Below are positions 11,811 through 23,270 of a DNA stretch of 64,000 nucleotides, piece by piece. Source of the DNA: Trametopsis cervina (taxonomy: Eukaryota > Basidiomycota > Agaricomycetes > Polyporales > Irpicaceae); NCBI GenBank assembly GCA_022385755.1, contig MU278354.1, forward strand, positions 946,805 to 1,010,804. The letters run 5' to 3'. Numbering within the stretch: position 1 is the stretch's first letter; every line of letters begins with the position of its first letter. The notes under the pieces are model-generated. The model worked only from the letters and a program-made list of their open reading frames with translations, had not been told where the DNA came from and ran no database searches. A program made the translations under genes and the position numbers.

Positions 11811-14800
11811 CTAGTACTGGCCGTAAGGCTGCTGGACGCTTCCTGCACTCCTCGAGGGGCGATGATTCGGCGCAGAGGCGAAGTTTCCGTTCAGTGACCC
11901 GTCAGATCCACCTCTGCCATGCACCGGTGCACTACGAATAAATCAGAAAAGGGAATGACTGCTGTTGAGGAATCAATGACGCACTTTGGACCAAACATGT
12001 ACGGAGGAGCGTTATATGGTACTTGGGACATGTTGCCATTGGCAGGAGGGAGATTCGGCCAGCTTGATAACCGTTGTCGACCTGCAGTAGCCATTTTTGG
12101 CCGCGAGCTAGAACAGCACCTTCTGAGGCCTGCAGAGGTGATGTCAGTTTTTCACCGAGCTGTATACGGGACATTGAATTCTTACCAGTGAACAGCGCAT
12201 ACAGTATGATAAGGATCAAGAATCCTGCTGCGATAGAGACGGGGATCGAAATCTGGAGGTTTTGCGTGTACCATGCCTAACTTATGGTAAGCATACCGTC
12301 CGGTAGGAAATGTGCAAGCTGCTCACCTTGACGGTGTCTAGAAGACTTCCAGACTGACATGATCCTTTGTTACATGTACCGCCATATCCTAAAGGTTGCT
12401 TGTGATAAGCACGGTAGTAGTCGCCAATGGTCTACGTGCCAGACGTACCACAAGGAGAGCCATCGACCAGAGGGGACTGCAAGACAATACATTGGTTCGA
12501 CGAGTTTGGATCCTGGCAGGAGACTTGGCAACTCTTGTCGTCTTTGCTAGGACAAGCCTTTTGGAGGTTCATCGAGGCACCAACGGTTTGACATTGTTCT
12601 GTCGAATAAACGTAGTAAATAGTAATTCGAAGGCGGTGTAAGTATACGACGTACTGTCGAGCGATGTGCACACGCCACTTGCGCAAGCGAGACCATTCGA
12701 ACCGCAACTCTTGCCTACATGCGAATAAGAAGCCAGTTATGCACAACAATCATAATACGAACCATTGGGTGAAGTTACGTCTGTAGGGCATGAGGACGAA
12801 TTGCCTGTGCACGTCTCCGCCTGATCGCAAGTTGCGTCCTTGGAGGGGCGGCAAACCTGTGTACTTGGCGCAAACGTGCATTGTCCTGTGCAGCATGGGC
12901 TGCTGTTGGGATCACACACAGCACCCGCCTTGAACTTGCAGGTAGTCGAATCGCAGCAAGGCGAATCCACGCCTTTGCCAGGATCACATTCTTCGCCCGC
13001 CTCAACGATACCGTTCCCACACATCTGCAGGGAGATGGTGTTCTTCGCATCTACGGCGTCAATGAGACATGTTCCGTTTGTAGCGCCCTGGGCACCAGCC
13101 TGCATCAGAGAGCCTGAACAACAGCTCAGCCGCAGCGAAAGGCAGAGCTAAGCGAAAATGCCTACAGATATTCCCAAGACTACATTGTGAGAACTTCATC
13201 TCGCTAGACTCCGCAACGGGGCTCATGATAAATTGCGAGTTTGCGTTGCAGCTATCCTTGGTAAGTGGGCAGCATGTAGGACCGCCGGTGTCGCAACCGT
13301 CAGTACACTGATTGGAGGATCAGTAAGCAGCATCATTGATATAGCACACGAAGATCCTACATCATGCTGGGTAGAGACTAATTATCAGTGACTGCGCAAA
13401 CCCAGCGACATGAGATAACAGGAGACTTACGATAGCACCGAAATTATGGCCAATCTCGTGAGCAACGACTTGCCATTCCACCCGGCCTGAAGTGGACACA
13501 GCGGTTCCTGAGACAACGTTCGGCGCAGAACCAGATGCTGACTGTTGACACCTAATCTAGCGTTAATAGCGCTAGGAGGCCCCGAGGAAAAGTCACTTAC
13601 AAGGTTCCGAGCCAGGCGATACCAACTTCAGTACCCGTGGGGCATCCGCTCATCAGGTGCCACAGACCAGCGCCATCGTTTCCCTTCTGTCCTCTCCATG
13701 CAGAGAACAAGGACAGACGATCATTAAGGGTAACGTTGTCCTGGCATGCAATGTTCCATGGAGCGGCGGGATCAGCTGTACTCGGGCATCTAAAAACACA
13801 TGCAACATGAGCGAAAATACAAACTGGCGATCCAGGCGTTACGTACTGGGGATCGTGAACCTGCAGCTCCACAATTCCTAGTGAGACGTTAAAGGTGGTC
13901 TTGTAAAGGGCACTGGCGGTATTGAAATTCGTCAGGATGTGCTGGGTCGCGTTCTGGGCCGAGCCGTAGAGACTTGTATAGACACAGTCCGCTGCAACGC
14001 CCATGTAGATAACCTTCTGGGTAGTAGGGCATCCAGCAGATGAGCCGATATTGTTTACGAAGCTGCGTTGCGTAGCTCGTCAGTTTTCATCTGTAGGCAG
14101 CAGTCAATGTACCTACTTTGAGCCCGAGCCGCCACCCATCACATCGTCTCTCTTGGAATGGCTGCCGTTCGACCTGGCGAACGGTGGTGGGAGCAGTCCA
14201 AGTGGGTCGTACCAAGGGCTCATGGGAGGCGGTTTTCTCAGCACAGGGTTCAAGCGTGGATCGGTGTTGAAGTCAAGATGATCGTGCGCGCAGGTTCTAG
14301 CGGCAGGCACCGGCTCGACATCGACCTTGAGGCCTTTCAGTGCAGAGCGATATTCATCATGAGTCATGACATCTGAATCTCTGAAAATAACAAGCCCAGA
14401 GTCGGCATCGTCGTCCAGGACGGCATGAGGATCCATGTCGTGTTTGTTCCGGAAATAATTGTCCTTGGTCATGACATGGTGTACGATCCCGTTGACAGAG
14501 AATGCGCCTTCAAAACTAGGTGGCGAGCCTTCCGAGACATCGCCTTGATGATGTACAACGATTCGTGCCCAACCGAGTTCCGATTTCCCAGACGGTCGAG
14601 GATATACGCCAGCGGCATCCTCGCGCATCCGGTCCGTCGATATTTCTTCCGGTATGACCTCTCCCCAGTATGCTTTGACGGATTCCTGCAGCAGAGGTTC
14701 AGTGTGACTCAGCACTGCCTGACCATCAGAACCAGTCTTGTAATAATGTATGCGAGCGGCAGGATGGATCAAATGTTCGTTGGGGCGTAAATGCAAATTA

Positions 14801-15057
14801 AAGGTGTCCCCGAAAGCAGAGAGTCTGAGGCGAAAGGTGTCTGTATGCTGGAGGACAGGAGAGTTCAGAGCATAGGAGCGCTTTCCGAAAGAGCCTGAGG
14901 CCAAAGGTCTTCGCGGGAGGATTTCCAAGGCCAGAGGAGATGCCTGGGCAATTCGCTTCAGGGGTCGCGGGGGTGCACTTGATGCTTCAAACAGAGACAT
15001 GGTCAGTGAATTATTCCTGCGGCGAGACTTGAGCCATATAAGACGGCAAGTTAACAC
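11811..15057 (-). CDS. ADAM-family metalloprotease with disintegrin domain and C-terminal membrane anchor
   Basis: ADAM proteases are zinc endopeptidases anchored at the cell surface or in secretory membranes. Exons, reading down: 15057-14117, 14062-13847, 13789-13601, 13551-13431, 13366-13361 (6 bases), 13307-13166, 13113-12763, 12714-12655, 12598-12449, 12388-12327, 12276-12186, 12129-11985 and 11931-11811. A propeptide is followed by the catalytic domain, with HEIGHNFGAI at about 480-489 (two zinc His and the catalytic Glu) and the final H-D from the microexon. Then come MSPVAESS (Met-turn region), a disintegrin stretch CGNGIVEAGEECDPG with many Cys, a Cys-rich segment, one transmembrane helix (IPVSIAAGFLILIILYALF) and a Pro/Gly/Asn-rich tail ending QQPYGQY. 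The true start is uncertain: the Met at 15057 does not begin a convincing signal peptide, so a further 5' exon is likely. Confidence 0.88.
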
Positions 15058-15229
15058 ATAGCGCGAACTTGGATTCGGCCGTAGCTTGCAGGCAAGCAGT
15101 TCGGCATCCAGATTTCACATCTGGAAGAAGCCACACGAGCAAAACCTGGACACTCAGTTTGCTGTGAGTTCATTGAGATTACCCGTCAACCTGACGGGTA
15201 CGATAGATCCCAATTCAGTCATAGACTGG

Positions 15230-15770
15230 ATGAACTTCGTGATACGCAGCCCGAGCGCATCTCACGAGCGTGTCCTCTCCCCACGGAACTCGATTCCCTG
15301 AATCCAGTCCCCTTATACTTCTCCAGCGTCCCTCAAGAATAAATCTTCGCAAACCTGCCCCGAGATCCCCAAGCTCACTGCGAACCTCGCGTGGGATTAC
15401 TCACCATAGACGAGGTCAAGGCCAATGACCAAACATAGTGCGAAGAGTACTGCCCTATGCAGAACGGACATCGATGGTGAGAGTAAGGTATGTTGAGGGG
15501 GCAGACGCCACACGGTGCGTTATGGCCTGGCCTGTGAAACGTCCAAGGATGCCGAGCTTGAGGATGCTGTGTGGTTACCAAAGTAGCGCTGCCAAGAGGG
15601 CGCACACCAGACGCAGAGGCTTTGGAGTTCAATAGTGACCGACCCGCGGACTGAAGTCGAACGAGAGCTAGAACTCAAAGAATAGATAGAGCGAGAACGA
15701 AAGAAAGAGACCGTAGGCCGTGAGTTTATTGGTCGTTGTGCCAATCCCTGACTCTGTTCCCAAGTGGCGA
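15230..15770 (+). pseudogene. Decayed protein-coding gene of unknown family
   Basis: Three coding-like segments follow one another on the + strand but in shifting frames, with internal stops. The first reads CPEIPKLTANLAWD, then LTIDEVKANDQT, a stop, and CEEYCPMQNGH. The second, in another frame, reads VRVRYVEGADATRCVMAWP. The third, back in another frame, reads EDAVWLPK, a stop, then VTDPRTEVERELELKE, a stop, and IERERKKETVGREFIG. The charged helix split by a TAG and the two Cys-bearing pieces look like a once-intact small protein. Short introns could explain some of the frame shifts but not the stop inside the ELKE/IERER helix. I do not know the family. It is also possible that these are chance open stretches. 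Confidence 0.4.
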
Positions 15771-15990
15771 GCGGTCAAGATGTTACGCGTTACGCTCAAG
15801 AACAGGCGCCTCGCGTTCCATCTTTGATGGGCACTACTCTCATTTGGCAGCACAAGACAAGTGCCCACTTGAATAGCAGAAAATAATTCATAAAGGCTTG
15901 CATTGCCATACAGTCAACGAGAGTCTCATGACAAGTCAACCGCTACATGTGTGAATCCGAAGCCTATAGATGGAGCATTCACACTGTTCC

Positions 15991-16828
15991 TTATTCCAAT
16001 TTGCTGCCGACCTTCGTGTCGGCTTTTGGCTGACCATAATAGTATCTCTTCCGACCGATACCCAGGAACCATGCAGTTCTACCGAAATGTGCAAGGCACG
16101 TCAGTTTCCACGTTCCGGAGTGTGACTTTTCACATACCTTGACACCAGTAGAAATACTACGAACGTGATATTACCGTGTGTGGTCCCATTCCAGTCGGCA
16201 ATGGCATATCTGAGATACTCGGGGAGGCCAATCCAAGAAGCAATGATACTATTTCCTGTGTTTAGCATACACAGAACGGCGTTCGGGGACCACTTACTGG
16301 GTAGCCTGGCAATTAGCGCGATATTTTCAGCATGATAATTACACTTGCGGTGGTTTCATCACTTACATCCGCGACGGCCATGGCAAACAAGCTCGCGCCC
16401 AGGATCCGTTCCTGTGCAGCAGGGTTGTCCGGCAAGGCATCGCGCACAGCGCGGAACGCCAAGCTGGAAAGCATGCCAAGTAGCAGGTAACCTGATGTTA
16501 AACATAGGTTTCAATATTCCTTCAGGCCGTACCGGGCTGTAAGGATGAGTAACATACAATTTCCCAATTGCAACGTCACCATGTACGCGCGAGGATCTTG
16601 GATTACTGACGAACTTGGCGGCGGAGTGCCGTCGGGAATGAGCTCATGGAAGAACCAAGCTGAACCTGGGAAAAACCAAATGATAAAATAAGGCAGCGCA
16701 GTCAAAGCTGTGATGTAGATGCGTCGCTCAGAGTCCGAAATTCGTCATGCTGCTCAGGACTCACCAGGTTCAAGGTACAGAAATAGGAAGCGGTAGAAAC
16801 CGGTCAATGCTGGGAAAGAGTCGGCCAT
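15991..16828 (-). CDS. DUF7704-like four-helix membrane protein
   Basis: Function unknown. Exons, reading down: 16828-16765, 16665-16558, 16491-16367, 16305-16298 (8 bases), 16248-16138 and 16078-15991; 167 residues, all in phase. Recognisable parts: FYRFLFLYLEPGSAWFF (first helix and the Y.EP motif), VTLQLGNCYLLLGMLSSLAF (second helix), RILGASLFAMAVAD (third helix) continuing into ATHIIASWIGLPEYLRY, and ITFVVFLLVSRTAWFLGIGR (fourth helix). The tail is basic. The YxEP start, the D.TH block and the closing WFLGIGR match what I recall of fungal DUF7704 proteins; this is a memory-based family call. The gene is divergent from the CofD-like gene, with only 230 bases between their ATGs, so a shared promoter is likely. 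Confidence 0.75.
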
Positions 16829-17058
16829 GGCTCAAAGAGCTAGTCTGCCTGCACAAAAAAATCAGATTGTCTAAAATCAGCGAGTCATCTACCTTCTGTA
16901 GTCAAACTCGACGTACAGGACACTCGTGGAGGTGTGGGTAGAAGGGTAACATGGTGGCAACACTGTGAGACATTATGGGCGCTTGTTTCATTACCGCAAA
17001 GGGGAGTTTAGTAGTGACGGGTGAGAGGTGCCCGAGCTGCACTCTTTCTCATTCCTGC

Positions 17059-19087
17059 ATGGCCTTCTTGAGCTCAACACCGAATGGCGCAATACATGAT
17101 AGCCCAGGATCCTCCGTCTTTGACCTGCCCACACAGCAAGGCCCTACGGGGCCTGTAGCCGACGGCAAAGTGCACTCGCACAGCGTTTCGCGCAGTCATA
17201 CACCGCTGAGAAGTGCGGATGAAGGGTTTAGCCTGGCCGAGCCACCTTCTTTCCTGGTTATCTCTGGAGGAACAGGTTGCAATTCGATTTGTTCTGCTTT
17301 CGGGGATGCGACGTACGTATTGCCTGTGTCAGACGACGGTGGTTCATCCAGTGAGATCATCCGCGTCTTGGGAGGCCCGTCTGTTGGTGAGTTGTGCAGA
17401 TAGAATGCAGGCCTGCAGAGCTGAACTTGAGTCTGAAAGGCGACATTCGCTCCAGGCTTATTCGTCTAATACCTGCGTCGCCACCCACCTCACCACTCGA
17501 TTGCATACGCAATCTTTTGGCGTATCGGCTTCCAGCGCACTGTTCTGAGCGGGAAGCACGGGACCAATGGCGAGATATCGTTGAAGGACGGAGCGCCATA
17601 TGGCTCGGCATTCCCAACGACAGGAAAGAGACCATCAGAGGTCATTTTCATCCGATATACAATTCACCCTGAGAATTCACGCATATGGCCGCTGGACACA
17701 GGCTTTCTCGTGTACTTCGAGAACGAAGTTCTCAGGAGGGCACACAAGAATTTCTCCTTCCTAAATGGAAGGTATGAGTACTTTGTTTGGGGGTACACTC
17801 TCTCACCATGACTGAGCCCTGAAAGTTAGTATCGGCAACTATTTCCTCGCCGCAGCACAGGATTTCTTTCGTTCTTTGCCGTCCGCCATATTTCTCTTCT
17901 CTTCTATCACACACAGCGAGGTGAGCACGATGTAGCCGTATTTGTGACTTGACCAAGCATCTTTTGTGCAGGCTAGTATTCTCCCCGTCATAGTAACAAA
18001 CCATACGGTCACGATTGCGGCGGAACTGGTGCGTAGGCCTTCCCTGCTCGGAGCCGTGACTTTGACCAAGCGACTTCCTCTATCATCGAACTAAAGGAGG
18101 ATGGTACTCGTCTAGTGGGGCAGTGTGAAATTTCTCACCCCATACGGCGTCCATCTGTCAGTATAACTTCGGAAGACGAAGACGACGACATACTGTCACC
18201 CGTGGACGACTTGGACGGCACTGTCGGTAGACCGCAGAACGTTCTTTTCGAAGCGGCGAAGAAAGATGACTATGACCCCCTCGGGGCGAGAATATCTCGT
18301 GTGTGAAATTGACCAGGAACACAGGCATTTTGTATTTCTGACAGCAGAAGCAGGGTTGTACTACATCAATGCCTATGGGAGCGAGATTCACCCGCCACCC
18401 AACCCGGATTATATTGCACACCTTGGTGTGAAAGATGTCCTTGTTTACTCCTGCGGTTCTCTCTGGACCAGGTACGCCGCAGTGATCTTCTTGGCACCCG
18501 CTTCCTCAAATAGTATGCAGCATTGTTCCGTGTCTTGCCTTGCGCGGCGTCGCAAACGCCATCGCGCGGTCGAAGTCTCTGCACGCCAAGATTCTGCTTT
18601 GTCAGTATCCACCTTGGGAGTGGATCGTATGACTTATCCTGGAACCTACAGTGAACGCTCAGAATGACAGGGAGACCGACGGGTACAATGCTGCGGATTA
18701 CGTCCTGTGCGAGCCATTTCGCTACTGTGTTGCATCGGCTCAACTGACCGATCTACAGCACGATTGTGCGAGCACTAAACACTTCTTATCAACGACATTA
18801 TGTTGGCATTGGAGATGCAGTGACAACATATCCTGTGTCCGCCTTTGTTACTCATCTGCTCTATTTGAAGAATACACTGGTTCCCGTCGATATCAAGCAA
18901 GTGACGGTGAGTTTCTCATCAATCTTATCTTTTCCATCTCCTGGTTAAACGCACTCGCGCTCAGGCTCTAGGCGTGAGGTGTATAGAAGTTGAGGGTGTG
19001 CAGGATGGTGGGTCTGCGCCGAAGTTCGAAGCGGTAGGCGTTCGGGCTGCCATTTTGAACTTACTACGAGAAGAAGGCACGGCATAA
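17059..19087 (+). CDS. CofD / UPF0052 (YvcK-like) family protein
   Basis: The family shares the fold of CofD (2-phospho-L-lactate transferase) and of bacterial YvcK/GlmR. The function of the fungal members is not established. Exons: 17059-17386, 17440-17640, 17702-17771, 17830-17920, 17972-18028, 18097-18298, 18348-18471, 18521-18600, 18652-18706, 18759-18906 and 18965-19087; 492 residues. The nucleotide-type loop ISGGTGCNSICSAF and VSDDGGSSSEIIR...GGPSVGDIRSRL lie in exons 1-2. NDRKETIRGFLVYFENEVLRRA and FLNGSIGNYFLAAAQDFF follow, then VTNHTVTIAAEL, an acidic insert (EDEDDD), and VLVYSCGSLWTSIVP. A Met at 16975 in the same frame could add 28 residues; 17059 is preferred because the conserved part begins much later and the shorter leader leaves room for a promoter. 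Confidence 0.85.
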
Positions 19088-19330
19088 TTATACATAATAA
19101 TAATAAGGTAGATTCCAATAACAAGTGACACCGATCTGCGCCCGCCGGCCGTATCTGACTGCCTAACTGCAGTCTTTTGTCGGGTGGCCATAGATCGCAA
19201 GCCGAGGGCCACGGCAGTCACGTGTCCTCATCTATGTCACAAAGGACATAAAAGGGTATGGTCAGCCTCAATATCTCTTTCACCGACAGTCACCCTAAAC
19301 CAAGCACAGCGCCACCTATCTCTATCCTTC

Positions 19331-20143
19331 ATGCTCACGACCATGGCGACCACCAGAACTCGTTACTCTCGTGTACAGAGCTTTATAACTGCCCGTGTAT
19401 CGAGCATCTCCAACATTCTCGAGACGCTGATAACTCCTGGCTTGGAACTCCTACAGACCCGGATCCCGATTTACGGACTTATAGTCGTTTATCCAGCTCT
19501 GTCCTATGTCAATTTCGCGTATCGTGGAAAGCTCGCCGCCTCAGACTTTGAAAGCAAGACCCTCCTCTCAATGGCCCTTCTATACTGTGTCGACTTATTC
19601 CTGACCCTCAAGCTCTCCGCATGTGCCTTCCAACTATCCGACAAACTCGTGGCCCAATATCGACTGATGTCGCAAAGGGCTTGGGAGAAACGGTCCCTTG
19701 AGCAGTTCTGTCAATGCAACATACCTCTGGATCGACCCATGCCGAAGCATGAGCTAGCGAAGGTAGGAAACAGTTCAATCTCAAACATTCACAATAAATG
19801 TGAGCTCCACTGACTTTTGTATTTATAGGAGAACCATGCCCTGAAGGCAATGTTTTCGGACGCGGTTACCACACTCGAAACGCTCAACAAATGCACGCAT
19901 CTCTCTCAACTTCAGTTTTACGAATACAAGCAGAAGTTTGTTGTGCTATGGAAGGACTCGCTCATTCACTCGGAGAACGAAGTTCAAGCTCGCCTGGAGA
20001 TATTAGCAATCCGGAAGCGTACATGGCTGGCTGAGGAGGCGCATCGCGCCTATCTAGTCGAACGCTGTATCCTGGAGTACGAGCTTGAACAGCTACACAC
20101 CGCGGCCGATGAATTGGAGCTGGTCGTGGCCGGGCCCCAGTAA
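19331..20143 (+). CDS. Hypothetical protein with two likely membrane helices and a coiled coil
   Basis: I do not recognise this protein. Exons 19331-19762 and 19829-20143 join in phase (donor GTAGGA, acceptor TTATAG) to give 248 residues. The N-terminal half has two hydrophobic stretches, IPIYGLIVVYPALSYVNFAY and LLSMALLYCVDLFLTL, at about residues 43-62 and 77-92. The C-terminal half is highly charged and helical (QFYEYKQKFVVLWKD, VERCILEYELEQL) and could form a coiled coil. The Met at 19331 was chosen over an in-frame Met at 19184 because the extra residues look like promoter-derived sequence, including a CACGTG at 19219-19224; 19343 is another possible start. There is no visible link to its neighbours. 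Confidence 0.6.
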
Positions 20144-20630
20144 CAGAATGCCTTTGTATCATGTCGCGACACGATCGTAGTGATCGCCGAGATAGTTGAT
20201 TAAATCCGCATGTGTAGCTATCATCTTTGTTTCTAATGTTTTGAGAATTTCATATCTAAGCCGGCTCCTATCCTAACTCTTAGGACTGATATCAAATATG
20301 AACCAATCATACTCTCTATGGTCATCGAGCTACTGCGGAAGGAGTACAGGTTAGCCTCAAGAACGCTGATTACCGTCAGCGGCTGACGCCACAAAGGCCA
20401 TAGCAAAGCGCCCATCATGCGATGATATGCTGTCGCAGCTGGATATGAATACGGCGTTTTCTGATAGATAAAGCAGAAAGAAGGAGACAGTATGTTGATT
20501 CAGTTGCAGACCTGGGACCAGGGTTGTGTGATCCAAAACTTGCGTCTGTTCAATGCTTTGTATCGGCTCCAGCTCCTATCGATAAACGTACAAATTCCTA
20601 GATGTGATGCTGCCATGTCCGTAAAGAGTC
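20144..20630. other. Convergent intergenic region
   Basis: About 490 bases between the 3' ends of the hypothetical gene (+) and PUT1 (-). It presumably holds both 3' UTRs. No gene, repeat or RNA feature was recognised. Confidence 0.5.
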
Positions 20631-22713
20631 TCAGAACAATCTTGCTCTTATTCCCTCCCACGCCCTCTTGCGTTCTTCTACTGCCGCGCCTTCACCCAGA
20701 ACTGACTTGTTCTCGATCGCTCTACGACTGAGATACGGCATAACCTGTGTGCTGATGAGTACACATCTTTAGGATGTGGTTGCATTTCCTTACCTCCTTC
20801 AATGAGCCATAAGGCACATACTTGATAACACATGGGAAAGTCGTTCTTGTCCGGTTCACAAGATATTCCGTCAAGTTGTCGTGCATACCTGTGAACCGCG
20901 AGCGTGAATAAATAGAAACCGATACTTGGCATCTGTAGGCTCACCATACAGCTGCCCTAATGTCAACCTCTCGGTTACCTCATCGGCAATTCTGACAGTG
21001 GGTTCTCCATCAAGTGTGACACCCTCCACCTGTGCGAGACCTCGCTTAACTAGCCCGTCTAGGATAAGCTTGCAGCTCTTCCAATTGTGAGTTCCGAACA
21101 GCACACCAACGGTAGGAGTAGATTCTGTGTGTCGCGAAGATCCAAACCAACGACCAAAGAACGATGAAGCAGGTGGGTGGGCTATGTCATCTGCAATTGC
21201 ATCGAGAAGAACCTCGGCGCACGCGTTGTAGCAATCGTCGGTATCCGATTTGACAGGCCACACTGGTGGAAGTGAGTCGGGCGATATGGAGAGCTTGGCT
21301 GTGTGTGCTTGTATCTCGTGTGGATGGTAAGCTCCGCGAACTAGTTTCACTCCTAGGGCGTAGCCTCCCTCCTTCGCAGCACGCAGACTGTGAGCAAGGT
21401 ATTCTGGGTTTCTGTCATGGCATATAAGCCAGGTGTCTGTGATGTCATATGCAGACGAACCTGCGCAGATAGGCCTGGAAAGTGTTGTATACAAGCGGCT
21501 GTACAGCACCATTGTCGCTCGACGCCGACAATCGGTTGAACTTCCTCATCAGGGACAAGGCGAACGCGTCAATTGCGGGCTGATATTATGACGTAAGTGT
21601 AAGTTCGCCCAGCTGCAAGCAAGTCAAGGTTGAGCTTACTTGGTACCAACTATGAGAAGATATTAGCAGGAAGGTGTAGACCAGGGTGTATACACACTGA
21701 CCTGTGCTCCGCATCGATGATGATCCTCACACCTCGCTCACTAGCATGTTGACATATGGAGTCCAAATCATCGCGTAAATCCTTGAGCATCCTGATGTCG
21801 TCCTGAGAAAGAATACTGCTTGTTGAGTGGTTGCGGTCTAAAATATCCAATTCCGTGGGCTGTGGAGCTCCTGGAAATGCGATGGGTGACCGCCCACAGC
21901 GCTCTTTGACCAACCACCTCGATAGGGTAGTTAGGACATGGTGGTCGGGTACCAGAGCAGTCTGTCATTGTTTCAACTTTATATCGATGGGCATGGAGTT
22001 GTCATGAACGTACAAGCTTGATAGCAACCCAGGTGCGTCTCCCTCTCTGGCTCGCTCCTTTCTTATGCTTGTCCTCAAAGTCTGCCGCGACATCGATACT
22101 GTGTATCATTTCCTGGACAATCTGCTTGTGTATCGGCTGCACGGCTTTGCCGCTCTGTTTGGCCTTTCCAGCGGCAGCCGCTTCGTCCACCTCCACGCTG
22201 TATGCAAATAGGCATCCCTTATTCTCCGTACGGAATCTCTCCAGAAGTGGCACTGCACCCTCAGCAGTCTCGGCACCTACAAACTAACAATTTCCTCAGT
22301 TAACATTCAGTTTGTTCACGGCTAAGACTTACCTGGTCAAAGAAAGTAACCCGTACGAATGACTCTGTGATGGTCTTCACTATAGGAATCGATAAGCATG
22401 TGGATAGGATGGTCGGAGACCAGTCTACGAGGGGTGGTATGGAACACATCGCGTATACGACATACGACCTAACGAATGATGATAACGGTGTAGTAGGGCC
22501 CGCGGCCGATTGTGTCGATTCCTCTGCGTCCGCATATACCGTGCTTCGACTTGTAACGGCCAGTGATGATGCTAGCACCACGCCCGACAAGCCAATCGCT
22601 GTAAGCCGTCTATAAGACCATTGAGGGGTTGAAGGGCGGGATGAGAGGTTGCGAGCCCATGGTCTCGCTTGTATGCGATATGTAGTTCTCAAAAGTAGTC
22701 GTGTCGACATCAT
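20631..22713 (-). CDS. PUT1: Proline dehydrogenase, mitochondrial
   Basis: This FAD enzyme of the inner mitochondrial membrane oxidises proline to pyrroline-5-carboxylate, the first step of proline use as nitrogen or carbon source. Exons, reading down: 22713-22333, 22283-22014, 21961-21702, 21649-21640 (10 bases), 21579-21461, 21411-20945, 20888-20794 and 20744-20631; 571 residues. The N-terminus (MMSTRLLLRTTYR...ARPWARNLSS) is Arg/Ser-rich with no acid, as in a mitochondrial presequence. The barrel shows IIIDAEHSWYQPAID, VYNTFQAYLRRNPEYL, GYALGVKLVRGAYH, VLFGTHNWKS, MHDNLTEYL, VIKYVPYGSLKEVMPYLSRRAIENKSVL, all typical of the family. The YLSRRAIEN block supplies the two Arg and the Glu that hold proline. 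The identification is very strong. Confidence 0.95.
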
Positions 22714-23270
22714 CTGTGGTGGGGTTGAATAGGGCGGGGGCTCAACGGGGAGGGCAGCCTACTCGGTCAGATAAGCAGAGCTGAACGCATGGATCCGCCC
22801 GCGAGCGGCATCCCGTGCCCCGGCAAGCATCGATGATACCTCCGTCATCTCTGACAGGAATGTACGGCGCGAGGCGGGTCGTTGTCCGGATCTTCACTGC
22901 CTGTTGTGTTCGCTACTGTACAGGGAAGTGAGGATAATGACGGCCAAAAGATAATGTTACGAGAGCGCAGATGAGCGTCGTAGCTCCCAGCCCTTTGAGA
23001 CCGGAAAGGGTCTGCGGATGTTGTTCGTGTAGCAATGAAGAAGAACATATATCGTGGTGCACTGTAGTTGCATTGCAAGACACTTTAGGGCTGTTGTCAG
23101 AGAGACGTTCGCTGACGCAATACGACCGCTGGCAGTTGTGTGTAGGGCGCATCAAATGATCCGCCACAGCGCGCTTATTTAATTAACGTGCTTAGTTTGC
23201 AGATTCAGATTCTGCCATCGCGAGGACCACTGGCTACTCCGTAAACCATATCCCAAGCGAACAATCCAAC
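22714..23270. other. Divergent promoter region, PUT1 / GCN20
   Basis: About 560 bases between the ATGs of PUT1 (-) and the ABCF gene (+), so it must hold both promoters. I saw no unambiguous TATA box or operator-like site and no coding signal. Confidence 0.45.

Noticed and set aside
13790..13846. In-frame retention of the 57-base intron in the ADAM gene, which contains no stop.
   Set aside because: Donor GTACGT and acceptor TTTTTAG are strong, and splicing gives the continuous DPQCPSTADP; retention would insert 19 unrelated hydrophobic residues.
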